Shown here: in pieces, positions 1 through 14,524 of the stretch
How positions within the stretch are numbered: the stretch's first letter is position 1
How the letters are laid out: each line of letters begins with the position of its first letter
DNA from: Macrobrachium rosenbergii
Lineage: Eukaryota; Arthropoda; Malacostraca; Decapoda; Palaemonidae
Reading direction: 5' to 3'
Assembly: GCF_040412425.1 (NCBI RefSeq)
Contig: NC_089777.1
Coordinates: 31,046,537-31,110,536, forward strand
DNA length: 64,000 bases
Translations under genes and position numbers: made by a program
Notes under the pieces: model-generated
What the model was told of the DNA's origin: nothing
The model's database searches: none
What the model saw: the letters and a program-made list of their open reading frames with translations, nothing else

Positions 1-446
1 TGCATATATACATACAAATATCTTATCATATATGTATACATGAAACGTTCGATCATAACGATACCCGTAGCTGTGAAAATGAATTAATGAGCCTGGGTGA
101 ATAAAACACTACCTGTAAAATAATGTACTTAAAAAAGAACATAATTAATAAGAAATATCTAATGCATAATAGTATAAATAATAAGGGGTAAGCATTATTA
201 TCCTTATTTTTTTCGGAAGAGGACGGTAGCGTAGAGATGTTTGAATTTTAATAAAAGCCTATTTGACTTTTCATTTCTTTCTTTCTTTCTTTCCTTCTTT
301 ATTATTTTATCGCATCGTGCTCATATTAATAAACTGTTTTATTAGAGAACATCTGTTTTTATTACATTCAGAGTATTCTGAGTTCCTTATTACACACCTC
401 TCCATACATTCTTCCAGTGTATATTCTGCATATCCCAATTAAATCA

Positions 447-510
447 AACACACAAACACACACACACATATATATATATATATATGTATATAAATATATA
501 CATACATATA
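447..510. repeat. Compound CA/TA microsatellite
   Basis: A short CA run passes into TA and TATG repeats. Confidence 0.9.
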
Positions 511-660
511 TACACGTGTGTTACTTGGGTGCGCAAGTCTATAACACGAAAAATGTTTCACTTCCATATATCAAAGTTGAATAACAATAACAGATTCTAC
601 GAAAAGTTCTATATTCACATTTGATCAGTTTTGACTGGCTATGTCATAATCATTATTATG

Positions 661-819
661 AAATATGAAATGATTGAATAATTATGTTTTCATTTAAAAG
701 TGTAGAAAAGATTATACAAGATTTTTTAAATAAACTGCAAATATGAAATGATTGAATAATTATGTTTTCATTTAAAATAGTGTAGAAAAGATTATACAAG
801 ATTTTTTTAAATAAACTGC
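661..819. repeat. Tandem duplication of about 80 bp
   Basis: Copy 1 (661-738) and copy 2 (739-819) both start AAATATGAAATGATTGAATA and end TTTAAATAAACTGC. Copy 2 differs by a TAG insertion and one extra T, so the duplication is recent. Confidence 0.95.
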
Positions 820-935
820 AAATCCACAGAATGTATACAAGAATTTTTAAAATTTATTTTTTAACCATGTTAATTTTTCTTTAAAAACGTTTGGCAGTGA
901 CAATTGTTACATCAGGTTTATGCCATGATAATTAT

Positions 936-940
936 GATGA

Positions 941-977
<37 letters not shown>

Positions 978-993
978 CTATTATTATTATTAT
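936..993. repeat. (ATT)n microsatellite
   Basis: ATT triplets with one interruption; further ATT/ATC triplets follow at 1061-1080. Confidence 0.92.
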
Positions 994-2236
994 ATACTGC
1001 TATTAGTAGAAAATACGTTACAAATATCAGATATAATTATGACAACTAATACGACCAATTATTATTATTATCATTACTTCTACTGTCCGTCTACAAAAAA
1101 GCGGAACAATAAGACAACAATGATTTTACGTTTAAAAAGAACAAATTTCTTAGTTCTAACATTTTCTTACTGTTTATTTCCTGTTGGTAATATCTGATAA
1201 GAAAGGTATTTTGCCAATCACATTTGCCGACAATCATTTATACTAACATCGTATCTGCTGGGGAAATCTCTTTATCTCTCTTAGACATCTGTTTATTCTG
1301 GAAGTTTTTTTTTTTTTTTTTTGCCTGCCTGGTGTCTTGCCCTGTCATGGAGGTAATTATGCTGTCAATCCTCCTGTCAATGAAACTCCTGATAACTTTT
1401 TTCCGCAAAATTATCCCGTCAAGTCATCCTAATTAGGGAAGAAATTGGAATTATTCCTGACGTCAAATTCAATCATATTAATCTTCGTGTGTTTCATTTC
1501 TCAGAAGTTTTATTTTTCTCAATGAGCCATTTGCGAAGAAGAATAAGAATGGACGATCGCAAGTTATCTTGCGTCACACCTACAAATGAGGTGAACTGAA
1601 AAAAAAAAATTGAATTTACTACTTTTATCGTTATAAAGAAACCGTACTCAAAATGAGGAACCCTACGGAAATCTAATTTTTATTTTTCAAAAATTAAATT
1701 GAATTGTCGTTCGCAAACACTACCAAACGGAGGGAACCAAATAACAATCATACAATATTGCTGAAGAAATAATTTGAGTCGCCACGAGGAAAGAACACTT
1801 TAGAAAGAAGAATTCATATAGGAATTATACTTTTCTTTTTGGAGAAATGATTTGAACTCTCGTCCGCAAATTACATTTGGAAAGAAAGTCACGAGAAAAT
1901 TGCAACGTTAGTTTTGTAGAAGAATTATTAATTTGAATTTCTAAATCTTTTCACATACTGACTGCTTTTCAAGGGATGTTCCCTTTAGTATTTCTTTATA
2001 TTCATTGCTTCTTTTCTCGAAAACGCTTTTGGAGTACTTTTGAAATTTTAGTCATAAAAACCAATGTCCTTTCTTTGTTTTCAAATGATCTTTGTACATA
2101 ACACATTACTCGAGTTGTGTCCTAAAAATTTTCTTTTTCTTTTCCAAACTCAAACGAAACTTATTAAAATAAAGATCTAAAATGTATTTTGCCTAAATAG
2201 TTATAAACTGTTTATATTTTTTGATAAAAACAAATT

Positions 2237-2248
2237 TATATATAATGT

Positions 2249-2290
<42 letters not shown>

Positions 2291-2301
2291 TATATATATA
2301 A

Positions 2302-2388
<87 letters not shown>

Positions 2389-2415
2389 ATATATATATAT
2401 ACATATAAATATACA

Positions 2416-2513
<98 letters not shown>
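2237..2513. repeat. (TA)n tract, about 275 bp
   Basis: TA repeat interrupted by AAATA and a few CA/CAG steps; gives spurious Tyr-Ile frames on both strands. Confidence 0.96.
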
Positions 2514-3035
2514 AACTCCATATATACAAAATGTCCAATGCAATATTCGAAAATGGAAAAGCTACGAACGATAGCTCGATATTATTTCTAAATCTGTTCC
2601 CGGAGTACGAAACTTGGAAATGAATTCCGGAACACAAGCAACAGACTCTCGCCGGAATAATTGGAATTTAATCAGTCCGGTTGGAATACCTTCCCTAAAT
2701 AAATACCCAGAGACGAATTCACTTATCGATAAAAATGGCCCTACACCGAAAAAACAAAGACGTTCTGCGAGTAAAACAAGCCGACCGAGTGGGACTCCGC
2801 ATAAATGAATTGATTTCATAAATATATTTCGTTATGACGTTCCAGCTCGGGGAAGACTCCCAAAAGTGAGAGATTTTGATGAAAACACGCTATAAATAAT
2901 TTATATATTAAGCCTCTATGCTAATATCGCCGCGGGGGATAATCAGAAGTCGGTCGTCCGGAAACTTTTAAATACGTTATGAAGCGACGAATTGCACAAA
3001 GCGATTTTTTTTTTTCATATTTTATCTTTTTTTCA

Positions 3036-3039
<4 letters not shown>

Positions 3040-3097
<58 letters not shown>
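3040..3097. repeat. (CT)n array
   Basis: Uninterrupted CT repeat inside a longer pyrimidine-rich stretch (3006-3290). Confidence 0.97.
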
Positions 3098-3102
<5 letters not shown>

Positions 3103-4027
3103 GCAAGGGATTTCTCTTTCAATTTTCTATCTTGTCTATATTGTTTATTTTTATCTTGGTTTCTCTTTTGCTTTTCTCTAGTCCCCATTTTCTTTCCATC
3201 ATTTTACCTATTCCAGTTATTCCTTGCCATCACTCTCACGGTGTTTCTCTCTTGTTGCTTTTCGTTTGTTTCTCTGTTTCATTTTAGACATTAAAACGTC
3301 TTTTCCTCGCTGTTTTGGTTTTGTAATCGATTTCTTCATTTTTTTTTTAAAGCAAAGACTCCTTCATATTATTTATTAACTAATTAAGCTCTAACACCTA
3401 AATGGAAAGGAAGTTAGCCTGTGATATACTTACACATATATCTATATATTTTATTATATCCATCTATATATATAGATATCGAATTAATAAAAATGTAACT
3501 TTCCACGCAATTTATATAATATTAATAATTTCATTTCATTCCGTAAAAAGCTTAGTAATTGGTCACTCCATTTAAATGATAGGAATTTGGATCATAAATT
3601 ACTTTAATTTGATTTAGGTTATCAGAATGCATTGGCGAGTCTGTGTAGCTTCGGGGCACACAGCAGAAAAAGGGTAACAGCGATGAGAAACGCTTCCAAT
3701 AAATAAAATCATTTATTGTTATAATTATCGCATTTCGGTCTAATTGCCTTCCTGTGATAAACGATTTCGTCGTAGCATAATCATATACAATTTTGTTAGA
3801 TATAATGGTGGGTTTGTTTTGATCTGCTTCTAGTTCAGGGTCTCCTTATGAATTAATTTCTGTCGTACAATATGCATAGTGTTTATTTCTATATAAACAC
3901 CGTATAAATATTCAAAATGGATATGAATAATATTTATGTAAAAGTTTTGCTTACACGGAGTAGAATTCAATTACACATATTTAGAATACAGTGAGTGCAA
4001 ATACATCTCAGTATTCTCTCCCTCTCC

Positions 4028-4033
<6 letters not shown>

Positions 4034-4108
<75 letters not shown>
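4034..4108. repeat. (TA)n tract
   Basis: TA repeat followed by imperfect TATT and a short TG run near 4146. Confidence 0.95.
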
Positions 4109-4114
<6 letters not shown>

Positions 4115-4220
4115 CTTATTATATATATTTATATATTATATATGTATGTGTGTGTGTATTATGTAAGCTATACGCTGTATATCATAAATATTCATACAGT
4201 ATTCGAAAAATATGAAGGTG

Positions 4221-4316
<96 letters not shown>
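4221..4316. repeat. (TA)n tract
   Basis: TA repeat with a single register shift near 4242. Confidence 0.95.
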
Positions 4317-4319
<3 letters not shown>

Positions 4320-4625
4320 ATAGTTGCTGAAAGAGAAAAATCAACAAACAGACAGAGACTTTCAATAATTTTTTTTAATGAAATTTTTGTATCCTCTGTA
4401 AGAAAATATGTGCAGTCCTGAAATATACTGATAACTTTTAATTTTCAATAATTTTTTAATAAATGAAATAGTGCATTATTATTATGTTCACATTTGTATA
4501 CTGTTTTTAGCGCAAAATACATAAAAATAAGAATATCATCTCGATATTAAATATGACACTGGAAAAACATTTACGCTTACACTTATGTTGTTTTAAATGA
4601 AAAATAAAATGTCCCACGAGATATA

Positions 4626-4628
<3 letters not shown>

Positions 4629-4665
<37 letters not shown>
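4629..4665. repeat. (CT)n array
   Basis: CT repeat ending at CTGCAG. Confidence 0.96.
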
Positions 4666-4668
<3 letters not shown>

Positions 4669-4749
4669 GTTTACCAACAGCTGATTACTGAACTAAATAT
4701 ATTTTATACGGACAAGCTTCGTAAACATATTCCCTCTCTTTGTATACAT

Positions 4750-4750
<1 letters not shown>

Positions 4751-4804
<54 letters not shown>
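4751..4804. repeat. (CT)n array
   Basis: CT repeat ending at a second CTGCA, 85 bp after the previous CT array. Confidence 0.97.
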
Positions 4805-4808
<4 letters not shown>

Positions 4809-5520
4809 CACGTCATCATCGCCTGGTCGTCCGTGCACCAGAAAGCCCGCAGCAGTAGCAGAAACCAGCAGCCCAACATAGCAGCAGCAGAAGAAGAAGC
4901 AGCAGCAGCAGCAACAGCAGCAGAAGCAGCAGCAGGAGCAGCAGCAGCCCGCCGACACCACACCGCTAAACCGCTAAATTATCCCTTTTTTCCGCTCGAC
5001 GGAACTCCTCCTGCAACCGCGAAGAGCTCTCGAGTCTTGAGCGGGGGCGAACCACTGCCGTGTACTTGTAATAGAATGATTTAGTGGCTGTTGAAAACGT
5101 GATTTATACCAGCAACTCTCTGTTAAGGTGGAAAAAACGCACGAGTGCAACTTTCATCTCTTGGAAAAATGATCATTGACGGAAAAAGGGGCGGACACAC
5201 ACACGGGCGCGGAAAAAGGTTGACGGAAATGGACGGACGAACGGCAAGTCGAAAAACTTAAATATATCTTTTAATAACTCTTCGCTTTCTCGTTCTGCTT
5301 CTTCTCCGAGACTAAGCGGACGGGAAAAGAGCGGCCATTTTTGCTCATCTCACATGCAGGACAGATCCTGTGGAGATGTTGCAATGGGGCGAGACGACTA
5401 CGGCGACGATGGTCGACAGTAATCATTACTGACAGAAATTCTCTGGTTAAGTTTATTGTTGGTCGTTGCTGCTTCTGCTGCTGCTGCTGCCGCTGCTGAC
5501 GTTGGCTGCTATGTTTGACA
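4805..5520. other. GC-raised block with CAG- and CTG-rich segments
   Basis: This 700-bp block stands out from its AT-rich surroundings. It contains imperfect CAG/GAA triplets at about 4846-4950, CpG-bearing unique DNA (GGGCGCGG, GACGGACGAACGG), and CTG/CCG triplets at 5468-5510. A plus-strand frame from 4740 to 5084 gives Ala/Glu-rich peptide from the CAG tract, but it starts inside the upstream CT array. It could be a promoter or 5' untranslated exon of a gene, or a triplet-expanded regulatory segment. No splice-supported coding exon can be assigned. Confidence 0.4.
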
Positions 5521-6041
5521 GTTCATGTTGCAAATGCTACAATAGTAAGTACATCTATCTATCGCTATTTATCCGTCTACATACGCACAACATATCTATC
5601 TATCTATCTATCTACCTATCTATCTATCTATCTATCTATCTATATATATATATATACACACACATGCGCATTTAGACGGATAAATAGCAATCGACAGATA
5701 TTCTTGCCATTGTAGCATTTTTAATATGAATTGCCTATACTTGAGAATAATGTGTGTGTGTATACATATATACAGTAAATGTTTTGTATTACATATTTTT
5801 TTTACACAACCTTGAAGTGACACTGACATGAATTTTCTGCAACGTTTTATGTTCATGACTTTATGACTTGGTTATTTTTTGTCAAGGAATTTGCAAACAT
5901 GTATTGACGCACTGCAAAATCAAAATACGATATTATGGAGTAATTCTTCATTTCCAGACATTTTCTAAAAATTTTGTTACTATTGTTGCATTAACAATAG
6001 TAAAACTGAACGGCAAAAAGATTTCAAGATTTCGTTAACAT

Positions 6042-6042
<1 letters not shown>
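5521..6042. other. AT-rich spacer with (ATCT)n and TA/CA runs
   Basis: CTAT repeats at 5597-5642 pass into TA and CA dinucleotides; a TG/TA run lies at 5751-5772. I see nothing else. Confidence 0.7.

Positions 6043-6112
<70 letters not shown>
6043..6112. repeat. (GA)n array, 70 bp
   Basis: Uninterrupted AG repeat. Confidence 0.97.
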
Positions 6113-6116
<4 letters not shown>

Positions 6117-6308
6117 CGTTCTATTGCATTACCATCAGCTAAACCGCAGCTTAAACCGCTGAATATTAACTTGCGTCTCAGTGTAAATAGTTCAACTTGA
6201 GTCATCAATGTGTACAAATTGGAGAGTTTAGTAGACTGGGTGTTATTTCCGCGGTTTTCTCGTCTATCATTAATAAAATAGTGTAATGCAGATGTGATCT
6301 CCGTTTGT

Positions 6309-7269
<961 letters not shown>

Positions 7270-8930
7270 TGTCGTTGCCTTTCGCCTAGCCATCATCTCT
7301 TTGTTATAGCTAATCAACCAACCGCTTTTACTCAGTACTAGGCTCCAACCAGTTATTATCTTTTCGTCGATGCCTTTCAACCAACCATCATCATTCTGTC
7401 AAAGCCATTTAATCAACCATCAAACTGCTGTTATATCCTTTCACGCAACGACCACCTTTCTGTCACAACCTTTCAACCAGTCACTAATTATATTTTAGCT
7501 GCAGCCTTTCAACAAGTTGTAGCCTTTCAGTTGACTGTTTTTTAGTTATGAACTTTCAACCAACTGCTTTCCTCTGCTGTGGTCCTTCAAGCAACCATAA
7601 TATTTCAGTGTTGGTTCTGAATGCACCATCGTATTTTTTCTCGTAGCCGCCACCACAATTTTGCTCTAGCATTTCAGCTAATCATCTTTTGGCCGTGTAC
7701 TTTCTGCCAACCACCATTTTATGGTTCCTGTCTTTCAACCAATCATCTTTAGTTACTGCTCTTTAATTTTTTTCTCTTTAGTAACCTTGCAACCATAATT
7801 ATTTTATCTGTTAGTCTTTCAACTAACCATAATCTTCTTGTAGTATTCACCCAACTATCTTATTTCTGTTGAAGACTTTCAACCAGCCGGCATCTTTTTT
7901 TCTTAAAACTTTCAACTAAGCATCATCTTTTGGTCGTTGCATTTCGTCCAATTATCTTTTTGGAGCAGTCTTTCGCAGTTATGTTTTTGGTGTCGTCTTG
8001 CACCAAACATCTTTCACCCATCCATCTTAACTTTTGCCATGGTCTTTCAACCAACCATCAAGATTTTTTCTTAGTCTTTCAACCAGCCATATTCTTGTTG
8101 TCGCATCTTTTAATCAACCATAATATTTGCATGTTGGCTTTCGAACTTATCATCATGTTTTGTCGCAGCTTTTTACTAACCATCATCTTTAGTTCTTAGT
8201 TTTCTAAACCACCTAGTATTTTTTTCGTCGAGTTTTAACCAACCGTCATCTTTTGGAGTTTGAATTCGTAACCAGTCATCGTCTTTTCGTCGTAACCCTT
8301 CAACCAACTATAATATTTTATTGTTAGCTTTCTCAACAATCATCATATTTTCTTGCTGCCTTTCAACGAACCCTCATCGTTTGGTATTAGTTTCTTAACC
8401 AACAGTCATCTCTTTGTCGTAACCCACCCACCAACCTTAACATTTTAATGTTAGCGTTCTTCAACAATCATCATATTCTTCTTGTTGCCTTTCAACCAAC
8501 CCTCACCATTTGGTATTAGTTTCTTAACCAACCTTCATTTCTTTGTCGTAGTCCTTTAAACAACCATGTTTGATTGTTAGTTTTCTTAAACAGCCGTCAT
8601 CTTTCATTGCTAGTTTTCTTAAACCACCATCATCTGCTCGTAGGTCTTCAACCAACCATTATCTTTTATTTGTACCATCGTTTTTATTGTTAGATTTTTT
8701 TAAACAACCAACATCTAGTCGTAACACTTCAACCAACAATCATCTGTTACCAATATTTTTCTTAACCATCATCCTTGTGTTAAGCCCTTCAACCAACTGT
8801 CTTTTGAGGTTAGTTTACTTAACAGCCACCTTTCTTTCATGGCTCTTCAATCAACTACCATCTTATGATGTTTTTATCGTTTTAATTAAAACATTCCGTC
8901 TCTCACGTCGTCAACATATCAACTTGACTC
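7270..8930. repeat. Long decayed minisatellite (CAACCAACCATCATCTTTT type)
   Basis: For about 1.66 kb the plus strand is built from diverged units of roughly 30-50 bp with the consensus order CTTTCAACCAACCATCATCTTTT, then GTCGTAG or GTTAG. Examples start near 7373, 7438, 7471, 8041, 8073, 8299, 8490 and 8728. Two longer units around 8340 and 8470 (ATCATATT CTTGTTGCCTTTCAAC...TTTGGTATTAGTTTCTTAACC) are nearly identical, so higher-order duplication also occurred. Stops are frequent in all frames. Confidence 0.85.
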
Positions 8931-9150
8931 TGTAGCTCAGTACCTTTTCCCCGTCAGGAGAAGCGATCCTCTGGAAGCAGCAGCCCCACGAGAAATACCA
9001 TACCAGTGCACCATTACCATGCCGACGCCCGCAATGGCTATCGACAAACACCATAATTTGACACCACAACAACGCAGCGTCATAGACCATAAAATATATT
9101 CACTCTTGTCCTTCCCTCCGATTTCTTTTCGTCAGGTTCACTCACACACA
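8931..9150. other. Unique spacer between the decayed minisatellite and CT arrays
   Basis: Contains mixed-composition sequence without repeats (GAAGCGATCCTCTGGAAGCA, CCACAACAACGCAGCG). No exon could be assigned. Confidence 0.5.
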
Positions 9151-9212
9151 CACTCACTCGTTCACTCAGCCAATCTCTCACTCACTTCTCTATCACTCGC
9201 TAACTCATTCAG

Positions 9213-9267
<55 letters not shown>

Positions 9268-9353
9268 TTATACCTGTCAATTTACACACTCACTCGTTCA
9301 CTCTTACTCATTCAATCTCTCACTCTCTTCTCTATCACTCGCTAACTCATTCA

Positions 9354-9420
<67 letters not shown>
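9151..9420. repeat. 136-bp tandem duplication carrying a CT array in each copy
   Basis: CACTCACTCGTTCACTC starts at 9151 and again at 9287. In both copies it is followed by CTCTATCACTCGCTAACTCA, then a CT array (9216-9265 and 9356-9407). The second copy ends in a TG run (9408-9420). The duplication thus multiplied the microsatellite together with its flank. Confidence 0.9.
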
Positions 9421-10320
9421 CATCCTTTATATCTATCAGTCTAACTGCCTGTTTTTTTTTCTCCATACAGCCACCTGTCGATTTTGTTTGTTAGGAAGAA
9501 AAAATTACAATAGTTTGCTCTGAAAGTCAACTACCGGTTTTTCGTTCCTGGTAATATTCTTTACGTTTCTTTATTCTGTTATCCGGACGCCTTCAGAAAC
9601 TGCATTATTTACAACTTGTCTCCCCCTTTCGCTAAACGTCCAAACGCTTATCCTATTTTACCTTAATTCTCTCAAGACCATTATCATCCCCTGTTCACTC
9701 TGGTCAGGTACCTTTTCGCCCGGTAATTACTTCGCGTTTGTTACACCGGCGTAAGAATCGTCATCAACCGCAAGTGTCATCGTCGTTATCACGCCGCTGT
9801 ATCATCTTCAATCATCGCCGAGTTTCCACCGAGTCCGTCGTCCCTCCGAGCTGCTGCTGCTGCTGCTGCTGCTGCTGCTACCACATGCCAACTTATTCGT
9901 CAAAGTGTCGGACAGTGTTGCCGCTGCTGCTAGCATCAACGACGCCGCAAATCATTTCTTTCTGCGTTACCGCGCGCACCGCAAGCCATTCTTTACGTTA
10001 CCTACGCGTATCTGCGGAGAAAAGGCGCGCGTACGCACGTACACACATGCTCGGGTGTGTTTGTGTGTATGCGTGTGTACTTAGTATACTTTACCTGTGT
10101 ATATGCTGACAGACAAATACACACATGTGCAAGATCACCCGACGTACGGTTTTCTGCAAACGCAGAGGTGTATACCATCCTTGCACTTATGTACAACCAG
10201 CAGACACATTCACACACAAAAACATGTGTGTTAAAAACTAGCATTTCTCACAACACATGCTCACACAACTGTGACTGTGCATCTGTCATTAACTGTCTTT
10301 CAGGTATTACGGCTTGAAAA
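9421..10320. other. Mixed unique DNA with a (CTG)n run and CA/TG-rich segment
   Basis: A GC-raised part (9690-10060) includes nine CTG triplets at 9851-9877 and CpG-containing triplet-rich sequence. A CA/TG-rich part follows (10030-10275) with three matches to ACANNTGT, the published Iroquois-family binding palindrome, at 10131, 10222 and 10265. Overlapping frames on both strands here look like composition effects. It could be an untranslated exon or regulatory DNA. Confidence 0.4.
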
Positions 10321-10619
10321 ATTTTGCTTACACCTTTCTTGATGCATTTACTGTATATAGTGGATAGATGATTTTTCTAAAGTATAATATACAAAGCATT
10401 TGGTGTTATTCCTCCTCTCAAAAACCATCATTATTATCATAGTTTGAAAATATTTACTTTTATGTTCCCATTAAATATTTTGTGGGTGGAAAACCAATGA
10501 CAACGCTGGAAAGGAAAACATAAAAAAAATGGAAAAATAGAATGACCAGACGCATTTTTAACGGAATAATATCCTCCAGCCGACAGTTGTAACTTAGACT
10601 CCACCTGCAAGCTCATTCC

Positions 10620-11000
10620 TTGATGAATAAAAAATGACGAAACAATGGCATCATCGTGATCAACTTTGGTAATAGTAATAACCCTTAGAGGCCCCTGTAA
10701 GATTACCCCTCCCGTTTATTTAGCCACCTCCCCTCCCCTTCTACTCCTCCCTCACCCTGGGGTTATCGATCTACATTGGAATTATTAATAACAGCCATGA
10801 ATGCCAATCAGGAATTAAAAATGAAAAGGTGGCGGTAAAACGTGCAAATCCCCCCTATTTACAGAAGCGTAAATTAGAAGGTAAACGAGCGCGGGTTCTT
10901 GTTATTCCTCCTACTGATTTGTCCGCTTATTGACGAGAAGACTTCGATTGAAAGCTGGACCTACTCTGCTAATTCACTTGCAACGGTGCAAATGATTTGG
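10620..11000. promoter_or_regulatory. Candidate conserved non-coding regulatory segment
   Basis: About 380 bp free of simple repeats, with balanced composition unlike the surrounding DNA. It includes GAATTATTAATAACAGCCATGA, GGTTATCGATCTAC and TGCTAATTCACTTG, several of them ATTA/TAAT-type homeodomain cores. No long open frame. Regulatory function is inferred only from character and from lying within 10 kb of an Iroquois homeobox exon. Confidence 0.3.
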
Positions 11001-12350
11001 ATGGAAGAAAAGATTTTTTAACTGGTTGCTCATTCAATTTATTGCCTTGAGGTTCCTTGCCGTCATTTTTTTAGTTCTTCAGATATATAAAGCACAGCTA
11101 GTAAAATTTAGCGTAACAAGCATTGATTCAGTGCTAAGAATGAAGTCAGTGATAATGAACAACAATCAGACTGAAAGTAAAGACAACCAGTCTATTCTCG
11201 TACGATAAGCTATATGCTGGTACAGGTAGCTTATTTTTCCTACGCACAAAATACTCAACAGCAACACGAATCATAGACTGACATAAAATAAAAACGTTCA
11301 GGTTATCCCTGATAAGCAAAAGGGTCTCGGCCTCTCCTCCACCTTTTCGGCTCCTTCCTTCACTTTCACCATTCTCTCTTCCGCTGAAACTACAAGTCGT
11401 CCCTCCTTTACCCAATTATTCTAAGCTTCCCTTTCCATTTTTTAGTTTTTTTTTTATTAATCAATACGTTTTTGAAAAGCACTAGAAAGGAGAAGAAAAA
11501 TATGTATTGGGAGGCAGTGTCCTAAGAGTCCCCTCCCCCCTCCACCCCCCCCCCCCAAGAGGCCAAGCGGACCATAAAAGAGGAAAGAAATAAATATACA
11601 GATCGGGAAGGGAAACTTCTTATCGTCTGCTCCAAAGACTGATATTAAAACGACGATCTCATTTCGTCTCTTAAGTCAGAATCTAAGACAATCTTTTGGC
11701 AGTTTCGAATCCTAAAAGAAAAGTTAGATTTGACGCCCCGCGTTAAGACCTTATGAACCAGGCCGGCAGCCGAAGCAAGTGGCTCTATAATGCATAATTA
11801 CTCGCGTTGAGCTCCAAAATAAATTCCAAGTTTAAAGTTTTGTCTTTCACCGAGCGTCACATGGAAAAAGCATCAGTTGGAATTAAAAACATTTAATGCA
11901 AAAGGAATTAAAACTTGGGTTATAAATCTTTGATGAAGTTTCCCTTAGTTCCTAATGAAAAATCCTTCTTGAATTATGATTACACATTAAAAAAACTTTG
12001 ACCAAAACTCCTTACTTACAAACTTTGGCCTTCATTTTTCCTTCGCTCTCCTGATATATAATGAATGAAAACAGATGAATTAAAGCTATCTACTCATTAT
12101 TCCATTGACCTTCGACGTGTTTTCAAAATTTTCCGTTCGGCTCTCCGCAGCCGTTTCCCCGGCGATTTCCGAGGGACAAACGTCGCGTCTGTCGTCAAAG
12201 GAAACATCGACCGCATGTCCGAAAGATCATCGTAGCATAACTCACTCGTCAAAAGCGCATGACACACCAACATCCAAAAAGCAACGTTTATGTGCGAACA
12301 ATATGACACTCAGACCTATGTTTACGCGTAGGGGCCTCCAGTGAGCGAGC

Positions 12351-12351
<1 letters not shown>
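11001..12351. other. Mostly unique non-coding DNA
   Basis: Contains a poly-C run at 11534-11555 and a non-repetitive part (11640-11960). The latter includes CTATAATGCATAATTACTCGCG. Opposed short frames at 12097-12344 (about 70 codons on each strand) are not recognisable as genes. Confidence 0.6.

Positions 12352-12412
<61 letters not shown>
12352..12412. repeat. (GA)n array
   Basis: GA repeat preceded by GAGCGAGCGTGA and ending at GACCGAG. Confidence 0.97.
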
Positions 12413-12416
<4 letters not shown>

Positions 12417-12566
12417 GCCACGGGGGCAATGTTAAATGTGACACTCTGTTTGAGACGAGAGATAATTCAGAAAATTCCAACCAAGTTTCCTCATTACCAA
12501 GTCAGATACGAATGGGCTTGTTTCCTCGAGTTATGAAGCGACGGAAGAAAAGAGGTGAGGCCATGG

Positions 12567-12590
12567 GGATGGATGGATGGATGGATGGAT
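12567..12590. repeat. (GGAT)n microsatellite
   Basis: Six GGAT units, followed by a G-rich stretch to about 12640. Confidence 0.93.
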
Positions 12591-12836
12591 GATGGGGGGT
12601 CAGGAGAGGGGGGGTGTGAGTTCGAAGGGGGACGAGAGATGGGGGATTGCTGGGCGGAAGACATTGCTTCCTTTTGAATCCCCATCTACTCCCCTTCTCC
12701 CCACCCCGCCTCAACATCATTCTCTTTCTGCCTGTAGCAAATAGATTTGGATATACTATTGCTCCTGTTCTCGTTCGCTCTCAAAAACATTTTAGAGCAA
12801 CTATTTTTGTACGGACGGTAATGGCAATTGCATGTG

Positions 12837-12838
<2 letters not shown>

Positions 12839-12927
<89 letters not shown>
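12839..12927. repeat. Compound (CT)n-(CA)n array
   Basis: TC repeat (12839-12895) joined directly to an AC repeat (12896-12927). Confidence 0.97.
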
Positions 12928-14473
<1,546 letters not shown>

Positions 14474-14524
14474 TATTATTAACTGAGGATAAGGATTTAA
14501 TTCCTATTTGAAAGAGACTGATTA

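Noticed and set aside
2193..2543. Long Tyr-Ile frames on both strands here and at all other TA tracts
   Set aside because: They are translations of (TA)n and carry no other sequence.
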